64,000 nt of DNA from an uncultured Ignavibacteriota bacterium (GTDB taxonomy: Bacteria; Bacteroidota; Ignavibacteria; UBA10030; UBA8401): contig CAIOTF010000015.1 in assembly GCA_903861125.1 (NCBI GenBank), positions 205,008 through 269,007 of the forward strand, written 5' to 3'. The position numbers and the translations under genes are program-made. Below the pieces are notes generated by a model, which had not been told where the DNA came from, searched no databases, and saw nothing but the letters and a program-made list of their open reading frames with translations. Shown here piece after piece: positions 26,913 through 36,044 of the stretch. The stretch's first letter is position 1; each line of letters opens with the position of its first letter.

Positions 26913-27126
26913 AGCAAATCCAGATTAATCAAGACAGAGTCGTCTAATATTCAAATTCTCCCGGCATTACTATGGGAACGGAAAATATTTTTTTCTGTTA
27001 ATATTCGTTCTTTATGTACGGAAAGAAGCGAAACACGCAGAATTACAAATATTTTTCTTCCGGAACGACATATTTTCACAACAATAGATTTTTACATGCT
27101 TACCATATTACATCACAGGAGGTTAT

Positions 27127-28821
27127 ATGCGTAGACACATCTCTATTGCGTTATTTGTACTGCTTTGCTCAATAATTATTTCCAACGCTGCAACCCGCAG
27201 AGTGCCGCAGGATTATTCCAAAATACAATTGGCGATCAATGCGGCGGCCAATGGTGACACTGTGGTGATCTCTGAAGGAACATATAAGGAGAATCTTGTT
27301 CTTAACAAAAAGATCACACTTGCCGGTTTGTATCTCCTTGACAAAGATACATCGCACATTTCTAAAACGATCATCGACGGTAGCGCGCCGACAAATCCGG
27401 ACAGTGGGTCCGTGATAGCCGTTGGATCAAGTACTGATTCGACAACAGTGATCACCGGATTAACGATCACCAAAGGGACCGGAACAAAACATGCGAATAC
27501 TTTTTATGGCGTAAGTATTGTCACCGGAGGAGGTATTGACGTCAATTCCGGTGGAGCAACAATAAAAAATAATATCATCCGGGGAAACACTATTATTATT
27601 TTCCCTCCATATACAGAAGCATATGGAGGCGGAATCAGTTTTCTGAATATAGATTGGCCGGTTCCCAACAAATATTCGATCATCGAATCGAACCTCGTAT
27701 CTGAGAACAATCTTGCGGGAGGAATAAATGCAGCAGGCGGTATCGAATTCTGGAGCGTGGATGGCAGAATCGTCAACAATACTATCCTGAAAAACAACAG
27801 TTATTCAGTAGGAGGTGTTGAGGCAGGTAATACTGGGGGATATGGTCTCAAAACGGTAACCATTCAAGGTAATCTGATCCGCGAAAATATTGCCTCGGCT
27901 TTTGCAGGCGGTATCTCTATCTCCGGCAAAGGTTCCTCCGGAACTATAAATAATAATATGATCGTCAATAATAAGGCCAACCAAATAGGCGGAATGTTTA
28001 TTCACGATTCATGTTATGCTGTTATCGATGGTAATTATGTTTCCGGCAATATTGCTCTGAATGGAAATAACGGAGGGATTTATTTTGAGCGTAACCAGAA
28101 ATATTGCATTGTTCAAAACAACATTGTCAGGAATAATAACGGATGCGGCATTGGAACGAACATGAACTCGGTTGCCCTCATTATTAATAATACAGTTGTA
28201 GGAAACAGCAGCTATGGAATCATTGCATATACCGGTTCATATGCATCGGCAATGAATAATATTGTGAGAGGCAATACAGGTGCTGCTTTTGCAGGTTCAA
28301 TATATTCATCTTCATATTTCACCCTCGATCCACAGTTCGTCACAAATGATACGTTGTACCATCTTACAGATGTAAGTCAGTGTATCGGGAACGGCACCAC
28401 ATCGGCAGTGCTTGGGGGGTTAACATTAAATGCACCAGAGTGGGATTATTTTAATACACTGCGGCCGAGAGCAGCAGGAACAAAACCGGATATCGGCGCG
28501 GTTGAACATGACCTGCCATCGGTGATCGGTTCGGTTATAAATATTGCAGATATGCCTGCATTATTCTGTCTTGAACAGAACTATCCCAACCCCTTCAATC
28601 CTTCAACCACAATTCGTTACGCTCTCCCCGCTTCAGCACAAGTGAAACTTATTGTGTATGATCTGATCGGAAGAGAGATTGCGATACTTGTGAACGAAGA
28701 ACAAACGGCAGGATGGAAAGAAGTGCAATGGAATGCCGGCAGCATCTCCAGCAGCATTTATTTTTACAAATTATTCGCCGGTAATTTTTCTGATGCAAAA
28801 AAGATGTCGCTGATCCGATAA
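27127..28821 (+). CDS. Secreted beta-helix protein with T9SS sorting domain
   Basis: 564 aa, ATG 27127 with AGGAGG upstream. Signal peptide to about residue 22 (ISNAATRR). A single right-handed beta-helix starts with VPQDYSKIQLAINAA and NGDTVVISEGTY and has many NN and GGG coil motifs. It is a one-unit paralogue of the two-unit protein at 2920. The sorting domain occupies the last ~85 residues and ends KKMSLIR. No catalytic residues identified; likely surface adhesin or polysaccharide-interacting protein (inference). It has a long structured 5' leader and a structured element in its 3' flank. Confidence 0.88.
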   Translation: MRRHISIALFVLLCSIIISNAATRRVPQDYSKIQLAINAAANGDTVVISEGTYKENLVLNKKITLAGLYLLDKDTSHISKTIIDGSAPTNPDSGSVIAVGSSTDSTTVITGLTITKGTGTKHANTFYGVSIVTGGGIDVNSGGATIKNNIIRGNTIIIFPPYTEAYGGGISFLNIDWPVPNKYSIIESNLVSENNLAGGINAAGGIEFWSVDGRIVNNTILKNNSYSVGGVEAGNTGGYGLKTVTIQGNLIRENIASAFAGGISISGKGSSGTINNNMIVNNKANQIGGMFIHDSCYAVIDGNYVSGNIALNGNNGGIYFERNQKYCIVQNNIVRNNNGCGIGTNMNSVALIINNTVVGNSSYGIIAYTGSYASAMNNIVRGNTGAAFAGSIYSSSYFTLDPQFVTNDTLYHLTDVSQCIGNGTTSAVLGGLTLNAPEWDYFNTLRPRAAGTKPDIGAVEHDLPSVIGSVINIADMPALFCLEQNYPNPFNPSTTIRYALPASAQVKLIVYDLIGREIAILVNEEQTAGWKEVQWNAGSISSSIYFYKLFAGNFSDAKKMSLIR

Positions 28822-28901
28822 TTCATGATGGAGAGGAACGGATTGCCGAAACAATCCATTTACCATTGTTGCTTCTCTTTGATGAATGTCGTTGAAACGA
28901 T

Positions 28902-28967
28902 GCGGAGTGAAAACACACAAGTGGACATTCTGTTGCCTATGGCAGAATGGTGTTGTTTTTACTCCGC
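28902..28967. ncRNA. Structured 66-nt repeat, copy 2 (3' of cargo gene)
   Basis: Same length and fold as copy 1: closing stem GCGGAGTGAAAAC with TTTTTACTCCGC, inner hairpin ATTCTG with CAGAAT around TTGCCTATGG. The pair changes relative to copy 1 preserve pairing. The 3' flank GCTTCATTGTT is also shared. It lies about 80 nt after the stop of the beta-helix gene, as in copy 1. Confidence 0.6.
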
Positions 28968-29221
28968 GCTTCATTGTTGCAATGAATATTTTTCCATATG
29001 AAGAGGTGTGCACTGTTCTCTTGATGGTGCATTGCCTATGTTGTTTTTTTTAGTCACTCCTTGTGCAAATCTGTTTTTGTCCGCTTTACCGATCACCCAA
29101 ATAGGTAATTCAAAATCAATACAAGATAGTTTTATCCTTTATTTCAATTTCCTTAACATTTTAACACAAAATTCTAGGAAGATATAACGGTATGCATTGC
29201 GCTTTTCCGTGAAAATGCAAA

Positions 29222-29239
29222 ATGAGTAGTTCTACTCAT
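29222..29239. promoter_or_regulatory. 18-bp palindrome, second copy
   Basis: ATGAGTAGTTCTACTCAT, identical to 16718-16735. Here the region downstream is a decayed cargo relic followed by the S41 peptidase gene, so if functional it may have controlled the lost gene or the peptidase. Confidence 0.48.
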
Positions 29240-29340
29240 AGCATTTTTATTAATCTCTTTTGTATTTGCCATATCCTTGTTCTCCGTAAAATGATAACGG
29301 ATTCCATAATAATTGTTTTGAAGTAATAGTTTTTACACGC

Positions 29341-29578
29341 GTAAATCTTGCTTTCTGTGATCTGCTTGAGAGAGAAATCGCAACATTCGTCAACGAAGAA
29401 CAATCGGCCGGATGGAAGGAATTACAGTGGAACGCCCGCTCCGAAGTCCCAAAGGGCCGTGGAATCCTTTGGACCAGACAAACGGCGGGCAGGCGTCGGC
29501 GTTCAGTTCGGGAATTTATTTTTACAAACTGCAGGCGGACAGTTCCAAGAAACGAAGCGGATGTTATTGGTTAAATAA
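29341..29578 (+). pseudogene. Frameshifted T9SS sorting-domain relic
   Basis: The first frame reads FCDLLEREIATFVNEEQSAG then WKELQWNA, the second half of a sorting domain. About 35 nt (with CCAAAGG/CCTTTGG inverted ends) then interrupts it, shifting the frame. The TNGGQASAF-SSGIYFYK part continues in another frame, and a last shift restores the ending MLLVK and stop. No body domain or start lies upstream. It is the remains of a cargo gene and shows the same QTNGGQ insertion as the gene at 23197. Confidence 0.78.
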
Positions 29579-29659
29579 AGAAATAATGTTTCACGGAATT
29601 CCACTTTATCGTTGTATTTCAAAACAGAGCGTGATCACAATAATTATGAGGAGATTCAT

Positions 29660-32221
29660 ATGAATATCTGTATCCGCATCATACTGCTTTATTTGATTTT
29701 CACTTTCGGTTTTTCGGAGATTACCCTTTCACAGAAGAATCGTTTCAAAGACTCAACGCGTTTCGTTCCCCACGAAAGAATTCTGGAGGACTATAAATTA
29801 ATGCCCGACAAAATAAACACGCTCCGGAAAGTAAATAATTATCGGTCGACAGACTGGCGGAAGGTCATCGATACGTTGTGGGGCCCGGGTCTGCCGACAG
29901 CGGAGAAACTGCGGATATTCGATGCATTTTGGGATACCACTAACCAGCAATTCGGCGGTTTCCCGAACCTGGCTGTTAATTGGGATTCCATGCGCACTCG
30001 CTACCGGCCCGAAGTAGAAGCCGGTGTGAGCAAAGGAAGATTCTACGCAATAATGACTCAGTTGTCGATGGCTCTGCAGGAAATGCATACGAACGTTCGT
30101 GATACGGAAATTGACAATACATTTTTTTCTAATAATAATATCGGATACTGGAAAAGAAGTAAATACTGGCCGATTCCAGGAGTACCTCTTACTACCGCCG
30201 GCGGTTGGGAAATAACCTCTACCGGATTTGGAGTCTCACCCCTGCCGGATAGTTCGCTACTGGTTTACCGTGCTGTACCGAATAATCCTTTGGGTATCAA
30301 AGCCGGTGACATTGTTCTGGGCTATGAAGGAAAGCGATGGACTCGTATTCTTGATGAACTCGATTCAATTCAGATGCCATGGTTTTTCCCGCTGATCGGC
30401 ACCCATCCTGAGAGTTTCAAATATTCAAAGATGAATGCTGCGTCATTGAATTGGTTTCTTTTCGACACCATCGATGTCATCCAACAATCTACCGGAAAAA
30501 CTCTTCATCTTTCAACGCAGCCGCTGGCCGATGCACTGCCCGGATGGGATACGCTGTATTGTACGGACCAACTGCTGGTCCCGGGCGTACCGATGCCGAA
30601 CGTTTGGAATAATAATTTCCTATCGTGGGGAATTATTGAAGGCACATCAATCGGCTATATCTATGTTTATAATTGGTCTTCATCCATCATACCGTATAAG
30701 TTTGCCGAGGCAGTTAGAGATCTAAAAAATAAAACAACAGGAATCATCATAGACTTTCGGTTCGTAATGGGCGGTTATCCGAATTATGCGAATATTGGAT
30801 TTTCAGAACTCTTTAATGAAGATATTGATAAGTACTATGAACTTGTCCACCGTTCAAGTCTATCGGATCATTTTTTATTTACTCATCAATCAATCGCTTC
30901 TTCTTCAGCTGTTTCAGGTATGGGTAGATTTACACCCGGAAATTGGATATACGATCATCCAATCGCTGTGTTGACCGGACCAGCCTGTTTAAGTGCGGGT
31001 GATTATAATGCATTCCGGATGAGATTTCATCCGATGGCGCGCTCGTTCGGCAAACGCACAAATGCTGCATTTGTTGATGGTGAAGCTTCAGAGGGAAAAC
31101 TTGTGAAAGATTCATGGGAGTATGCAATCTCGAAAGGGGGTGTGTATTCAAATTATAACAACGAAGGATATTTGATACACAAAGGTTTTCCTGTCGATGA
31201 AGAGGTATGGCTGACACAAGCAGGAGTCGTAAAAGGAGAAGATGATGTGGTAAAGAAGGCAAAAGAATGGATCACGACCTTAACGTATGCTAATAGCGCT
31301 TTGGCCGATCGTCCTTTTGTCCGTCCAGGAGTTGATACTGTCTCTATGAAAACGATCCTCTTCAATCGGCTTAACCACCAAAGCAAAATAAGTGCAATTC
31401 TCACCGACACAAGCGGGGCTATCCGTGACAGCGCAATCCTCTTTAATGATGGATTGCATGGTGATGGGAACGCCGGCGACAGCGTGTGGGGATGCCGATT
31501 TCTTGCACCTGCGGATGAAAACATGTTTGCGGTGACCATTCGTACAGATGATATTACAAACGGTACATACCGCCAGATACCCAATGTTCGGCTCTTCACC
31601 ACTGCCGGCCCGTTAAAACTGGATAGTTTAGCGAAAAGAAAATTATCAAGTTCATACTTAATAACGCCATATATAAGAAACAAAGGAAAACAATTATCTG
31701 TAAGAGGTGCAACCGTTAATCTAAAAAGTAATGACCCGTGGGTTGTTTCAATTACTCAGTCAACACCAACACTTCCCGTTCTTGCTCCGGATTCTGCACG
31801 ACCGACTGACGGATCATTTTCAGTAAAATTCGATGCGGCGACATTTTTGGGATATTTCAATTTCATAGCTGATATAAGCATAGATGGGTTCACGTATTGG
31901 TCTGACTCTACGAAACTCGTGCTGACCGGTGTGGAAGAAAATATAACCTTCATTCCAACAGTGTACAGTTTGGAACAGAATTATCCCAACCCTTTCAATC
32001 CTTCAACAACAATTCGCTATGCACTCCCCTCTTCCGCTAATGTGAAACTAAGCGTGTACGATTTGCTCGGCCGAGAAATCGCAACCCTCGTAAACGAGGA
32101 ACAATCAGCCGGATGGAAGGAAGTGCAGTGGAATGGATCGAATGTTTCATCGGGAATTTATTTTTACAAACTGCAGGCGGAAGGTTTTGCTGAGGTAAAG
32201 AAATTAATGCTGCTGAAATAA
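29660..32221 (+). CDS. Secreted S41-family (C-terminal-processing) peptidase with T9SS sorting domain
   Basis: 853 aa, ATG 29660 with GAGGAG upstream; the signal peptide follows (ITLSQ). A PDZ-like segment (AGDIVLGYEGKRW) lies near residue 220. The S41 core includes GIIIDFR and LTGPACLSAGDYNAF, whose Ser (near residue 444) fits the family nucleophile. A beta-sandwich region follows, then a T9SS sorting domain ending KKLMLLK. It probably degrades proteins or peptides outside the cell. The palindromic repeat after its stop matches the one after 25941. Confidence 0.85.
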   Translation: MNICIRIILLYLIFTFGFSEITLSQKNRFKDSTRFVPHERILEDYKLMPDKINTLRKVNNYRSTDWRKVIDTLWGPGLPTAEKLRIFDAFWDTTNQQFGGFPNLAVNWDSMRTRYRPEVEAGVSKGRFYAIMTQLSMALQEMHTNVRDTEIDNTFFSNNNIGYWKRSKYWPIPGVPLTTAGGWEITSTGFGVSPLPDSSLLVYRAVPNNPLGIKAGDIVLGYEGKRWTRILDELDSIQMPWFFPLIGTHPESFKYSKMNAASLNWFLFDTIDVIQQSTGKTLHLSTQPLADALPGWDTLYCTDQLLVPGVPMPNVWNNNFLSWGIIEGTSIGYIYVYNWSSSIIPYKFAEAVRDLKNKTTGIIIDFRFVMGGYPNYANIGFSELFNEDIDKYYELVHRSSLSDHFLFTHQSIASSSAVSGMGRFTPGNWIYDHPIAVLTGPACLSAGDYNAFRMRFHPMARSFGKRTNAAFVDGEASEGKLVKDSWEYAISKGGVYSNYNNEGYLIHKGFPVDEEVWLTQAGVVKGEDDVVKKAKEWITTLTYANSALADRPFVRPGVDTVSMKTILFNRLNHQSKISAILTDTSGAIRDSAILFNDGLHGDGNAGDSVWGCRFLAPADENMFAVTIRTDDITNGTYRQIPNVRLFTTAGPLKLDSLAKRKLSSSYLITPYIRNKGKQLSVRGATVNLKSNDPWVVSITQSTPTLPVLAPDSARPTDGSFSVKFDAATFLGYFNFIADISIDGFTYWSDSTKLVLTGVEENITFIPTVYSLEQNYPNPFNPSTTIRYALPSSANVKLSVYDLLGREIATLVNEEQSAGWKEVQWNGSNVSSGIYFYKLQAEGFAEVKKLMLLK

Positions 32222-32253
32222 AAAATGTAGGGACGGATGGAAATCCGTCCCTA
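32222..32253. repeat. Palindromic repeat after sorting domain, copy 2
   Basis: TAGGGACGGAT-ggaa-ATCCGTCCCTA at 32228-32253, followed by GACTTTCGTCCGCG as in copy 1. The duplicated segment extends back into the sorting-domain codons, so coding end and 3' flank moved together. Confidence 0.75.
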
Positions 32254-32374
32254 CGGCATAGACTTTCGTCCGCGTCAACAATATTGAAAACACCTTTTAT
32301 GCGCGGCGGTGATTTCTTTTTTTTATCAATTACACTACAAACAATAGTATGAACCAACATAAAGGAATAAGGAT

Positions 32375-33148
32375 ATGAAAAAGTCGGTATGTATTTCATG
32401 TATCATTATTGCTTTTGCTTTTTCAGCAGTGCCTATAATTTCTGCTGTTGCACAAGAACAGATGCAGGATGTTGTCTATCTGAAGAACGGGAGCATTATT
32501 CGGGGAATGATCATTGAACAAATTCCGTTCAAGTCTATTAAGATCAAAATGGTTGATAATAGTTTATTTGTCTTTCAAATGGATGAAATTGAACGGATGA
32601 CCAAAGAACCATTGCTCACCCCGGCATCTTCAACCTCAGTATCGGTGAATACATCGAACAATATGGTGATTGGCACCAATCCTATGGGGGCCATTCTTGG
32701 CGGTATATCGTGGATCTCTTTCGAAAAATACATCAACAATAATCTCACATATCAGATCAGAGCAGATCTTTGGCGCTATAATGAATCCGAAAATGATCGA
32801 GGCTATTTGTATGAAGAGAAGCAGACTGGTTTTGGTTTCGGCGGATCAGTAAGAGGATATGTGGCAAGTTACCAGCCTTATAGCGGATTATTCGGGGCTA
32901 TCGGTCTTGATGTAGTGAATACCAGTTGGGACTGGCAAGAACGCGTTACAAGCTATTCATTTACCGTTTCTGGCAATGGAAAAACGACGACAGTTGTGTT
33001 TTCTGCTCAGTTTGGGTATGCACTTGCAATTTCGAATGTTCGCATTGAACCTTCTGTTGTAACCGGAAACTTTATCCTTCGTGAAAAAGGTGCCGGTGTT
33101 GCCGGAGTATTTGTTGCTCCCTCAGTACAGATTGGAATATTGTTTTAA
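32375..33148 (+). CDS. Outer-membrane protein with N-terminal VYLKNGS domain
   Basis: 257 aa, ATG 32375 with AAGGA upstream. After a signal peptide (to about residue 27) comes a short beta domain reading DVVYLKNGSIIRGMIIEQIP, then FQMDEIERM. This N-terminal module is common in Bacteroidota envelope proteins. The rest is beta-strand-rich and ends with a hydrophobic strand and terminal Phe (IGILF), as in small outer-membrane barrels. Function unknown. Confidence 0.78.
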   Translation: MKKSVCISCIIIAFAFSAVPIISAVAQEQMQDVVYLKNGSIIRGMIIEQIPFKSIKIKMVDNSLFVFQMDEIERMTKEPLLTPASSTSVSVNTSNNMVIGTNPMGAILGGISWISFEKYINNNLTYQIRADLWRYNESENDRGYLYEEKQTGFGFGGSVRGYVASYQPYSGLFGAIGLDVVNTSWDWQERVTSYSFTVSGNGKTTTVVFSAQFGYALAISNVRIEPSVVTGNFILREKGAGVAGVFVAPSVQIGILF

Positions 33149-33245
33149 ATAAAATACTGTTCGTCGGATCTCATCGGCCCCATACGTTTCAGTGGAAGAT
33201 CCTTGCAGCAAATTGAGGAGAATTATTTTTAGGAGATAATAAATA

Positions 33246-34190
33246 ATGAAGGTCAAACAATCTCTCACGTACATTTTCGGTCCGGTCCTGATACTTTCAA
33301 CAATCGGAATGACCGTATTCAGTCTACTGCGGCTTCCCGGGGGCCATCTTTCAACCTCAGCAAGGATCATAATATATTTGATCACCGTTTCATCTATTTC
33401 TGCCTCGCTCTGGCTTTCAAATCAGAAATCGGAAAATAAATTCATCACCTCTATATGTTTTCTCATGTTCTGGATCGGCGCAGCAGGAACGGTTGCCGTA
33501 ATATCGATACTTTTTTGGGCGCATTCCTGGCTGGCCCTTAAGGATACGACAGTGCAATTTCTATTAAAGTATTCACTTCCCTTCCTTATTGCGGCAGCAG
33601 CGGCAGCTGCCGGCATCCGGCGGTATAAAAATAGTTCGTTGATTAAACTCCGTTCCGGCTTCGGATCGGCTGCTGTAATTATTTTGATCGGTATGTTTTT
33701 CGTTGACCTCAGCTGGTTAATGTACCGCAACAAACCGGTCGATGCGCTGGCACTTAATCAGGAAGCACCGGAATTTTCTTCAACACTTCGTTCCGGTCAG
33801 ACATTCTCATTAAAAGATCAGCGCGGCAAAGTGGTCGTACTCGATTTTTGGGCAACGTGGTGCGGCCCCTGCATCTCCGCACTCCCCAACGTGCAGAAAG
33901 TCTATGAAAAATATCAGAATACGGCGGATGTGACTATTATTGCCGTGAACTGCTGGGAACATTGCCCGGAGAACGAACGACGTCAGCGAATCGATTCCAT
34001 GGCGAATGAACTCAAACTAACTCTCCCTATTCTCCTGGCCGATGACGCTGTCGCGCGCCTTTACCGGGTTCAAGGGATTCCCATGCAATTTTACATCGAC
34101 AAATCCGGCATCATCCGGCACACTATCATTGGCTTTTCGAGCGACAGTATGACCGAAGAAATGTCGGCGGAAATTGAAAAACTGCGCTGA
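33246..34190 (+). CDS. Membrane-anchored TlpA-like thioredoxin
   Basis: 314 aa, ATG 33246 with AGGAGATAAT upstream. About five hydrophobic segments (residues ~8-165) precede a periplasmic TlpA-type domain with FWATWCGPC (about 200) and a cis-Pro loop (QGIPMQFY). It should act as a thiol-disulfide reductase at the membrane. The polytopic N-terminus is not the DsbD type and its role is unknown. The next gene starts 35 nt downstream. Confidence 0.87.
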   Translation: MKVKQSLTYIFGPVLILSTIGMTVFSLLRLPGGHLSTSARIIIYLITVSSISASLWLSNQKSENKFITSICFLMFWIGAAGTVAVISILFWAHSWLALKDTTVQFLLKYSLPFLIAAAAAAAGIRRYKNSSLIKLRSGFGSAAVIILIGMFFVDLSWLMYRNKPVDALALNQEAPEFSSTLRSGQTFSLKDQRGKVVVLDFWATWCGPCISALPNVQKVYEKYQNTADVTIIAVNCWEHCPENERRQRIDSMANELKLTLPILLADDAVARLYRVQGIPMQFYIDKSGIIRHTIIGFSSDSMTEEMSAEIEKLR

Positions 34191-34225
34191 GCAATAAATC
34201 TCAATAAGCGGAAAGGTCATAGTTC

Positions 34226-35716
34226 ATGGCAAATTTCAAACAGATACGGAGAACTGCCGAGAATATTATCATTTTTCTCTCGCTGGGAATGTACGGCACC
34301 GGCGGCGGAGGAGGAGGTTGTTCGGATGGAGAAGAAAATTTCAACGACCGCATCAATTATCCTCCTATTGCACCGAGCAATCCCGTGCCGTTGAACGGCG
34401 CTGCCGGTATTTCAACCTCACCCACAATGAACTGGTCCTGCTCGGATAACAACAATGACCTGTTGACCTATGACCTGTTTTTTGATACCGTTAAACCACC
34501 GGCTATAAAAATTGCAACAATAAAGAATACAGTGATACTTTCTCCGCCTCTCATTAAGAATACAATCTATTATTGGAAGGTCAATGCATTCGATGCAGAG
34601 GATACAACCGCAGGACCTGTTTGGAATTTTACTACCGGCAATGCGGACAATAATCCCCCGGGTATTCCGTACAATCCCGTTCCGGTAAATGCCGCGACCG
34701 GAACCGCTACCATACTTACACTGCACTGGAGTTGTTCCGAACCTGATGGTGAGGCACTTATATATGACGTGTTCTTCGGTATCAGCAATCCGCCTACTGT
34801 TCAAGTTTCATTCAGTCAAACGGCAGCATCTTTATACCGTTCCATGCTCTCGCCCGGCACAACGTATTATTGGAAAGTTAAAGCAATCGACAGCAAGGGT
34901 GCAGTTGTCATCGGTCCGGTCTGGTCATTCACAACAGACACCGGACCAATATCCCCCGTTATGCTCCCGGTCGCCGGAGGTTCATTCTCCGCGCCGGCTC
35001 AGGTAACTATTAGTAGTTTCACAATAGACAAATATGAAGTAACGTACGAGTTATGGTCCGATGTGAGATCATGGGCATTAACGCACGGCTATACCGATTT
35101 GACGGCAGGAGAGAACGGACGTCAACCGAACGGCACAAACAATCCGGTGATGAATGTGAATTGGTACGATGCCGTGAAATGGTGCAACGCGCGGTCAGAA
35201 CGGGAAGGACTCACTCCGGTGTACGGCATTAAATATACGCAGGACTCGATCTATCGGAACGGAGAGATCGATATAAATATTGAAGATGTCAAATGGAGTG
35301 TAAACGGTTATCGTCTGCCGACAGAAGCCGAATGGGAATTTGCAGCACGCGGAGGCACCCTCGGTCACGGTTATTCGTACAGCGGCAGCAACAGTATCGG
35401 CGGCGTTGCTTGGTATTCCTTAAATTCCGGCGACAGTACACATTCCGTCGCGAAAAAATCTCCCAACGAACTTGGCGTGCACGATATGAGCGGTAATGCA
35501 TTTGAATGGTGCTGGGATTGGTATGACTCGCTGGGATATAAATATTACGGAACTACCGATCCTAAGGGACCTTCAAATACCGGTTATTACCGGATTGTGC
35601 GCGGCGGATCGTACAATAGTTTTTCCTACGATTGTCTCGTTTCAAAACGGACCTGCTTTATTCCGAAAGAGCGCTACGCATACTACGGAGTCGGTTTTCG
35701 CTGTGTCCGTAAATAA
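34226..35716 (+). CDS. SUMF1/FGE-like lipoprotein with fibronectin-like domains
   Basis: 496 aa, ATG 34226 with GGAAAGG upstream. The N-terminus has a hydrophobic segment, a run of six Gly and then Cys (GGGGCSDG), an atypical lipobox. Two fibronectin-III-like repeats follow (each starting PSNPVP or PYNPVP and ending WNFTT or WSFTT), then a SUMF1 domain (about 245-495) with GYRLPTEAEWEFAARGG, NAFEWCWDW, VRGGSY and GFRCVRK. SUMF1-fold proteins include formylglycine-generating enzymes, but many in Bacteroidota are non-catalytic. No sulfatase gene is nearby. Confidence 0.88.
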   Translation: MANFKQIRRTAENIIIFLSLGMYGTGGGGGGCSDGEENFNDRINYPPIAPSNPVPLNGAAGISTSPTMNWSCSDNNNDLLTYDLFFDTVKPPAIKIATIKNTVILSPPLIKNTIYYWKVNAFDAEDTTAGPVWNFTTGNADNNPPGIPYNPVPVNAATGTATILTLHWSCSEPDGEALIYDVFFGISNPPTVQVSFSQTAASLYRSMLSPGTTYYWKVKAIDSKGAVVIGPVWSFTTDTGPISPVMLPVAGGSFSAPAQVTISSFTIDKYEVTYELWSDVRSWALTHGYTDLTAGENGRQPNGTNNPVMNVNWYDAVKWCNARSEREGLTPVYGIKYTQDSIYRNGEIDINIEDVKWSVNGYRLPTEAEWEFAARGGTLGHGYSYSGSNSIGGVAWYSLNSGDSTHSVAKKSPNELGVHDMSGNAFEWCWDWYDSLGYKYYGTTDPKGPSNTGYYRIVRGGSYNSFSYDCLVSKRTCFIPKERYAYYGVGFRCVRK

Positions 35717-36044
35717 TCTTGGAGATTCCTGTTCTATTCAAGTCCCGATGGCCCGATATTCGACATTCCAGGAGCAGAATTTTTTGTCGGGACGCGTCGA
35801 CGATTGAACAGGAAACCGGAATTAGTAATTTGTATCACAGTTGTCCAAAATACATGCGGTTTACAATAATCAATGTTAGTAAAAACTAACGCTTGATTAC
35901 GTACTGTTTTCCAAGTACGTTTGTTACGGCATTACTGCGTACTGCTCCGGCTTTTGCCGTAAAAATCACAGTAACTTTTGGTGCCTGCAGGGCTGATCTT
36001 TTCATCTCATCATACCATCACATAATAAACCCAATGGAAATTTT
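35717..36044 (+). other. Intergenic region with promoter and single hairpin
   Basis: No gene. It holds an inverted repeat GTCCCGA/TCGGGAC (about 35743-35796), the promoter at 35893-35923 and a hairpin CCGGC-tttt-GCCG just downstream (35947-35959). The pyrimidine tract and third stem of the leader element are absent here. Confidence 0.65.
35893..35923 (+). promoter_or_regulatory. Bacteroidota-type promoter
   Basis: TTG (35893-35895), 20 nt, TACGTTTG (35916-35923). It is the third exact match to this architecture and drives the M3 peptidase gene. An early hairpin follows, as in the other leaders; TTACGGC and GCCGTAA can pair over 7 bp here. Confidence 0.72.

Larger units (their letters stand above)
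26747..27126 (+). other. Intergenic region with promoter and leader RNA
   Basis: No gene. It contains the promoter (26772-26802) and leader copy D (26822-26912), then about 210 nt of AT-rich untranslated sequence before the beta-helix gene. The implied 5' untranslated region is over 300 nt long. Confidence 0.7.
28822..29340. other. Intergenic region with 3' structured element and palindrome
   Basis: About 520 nt without a gene. It holds an imperfect hairpin AACGGATTG/CAATCCATT just after the stop, the 66-nt structured repeat copy 2 (28902-28967), the palindrome at 29222-29239, and AT-rich sequence. It ends at the sorting-domain relic. Confidence 0.7.

Noticed and set aside
35917..36044. A fifth full copy of the leader element before the M3 peptidase
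   Set aside because: Promoter and first hairpin match, but the linker, pyrimidine tract and third stem are missing.
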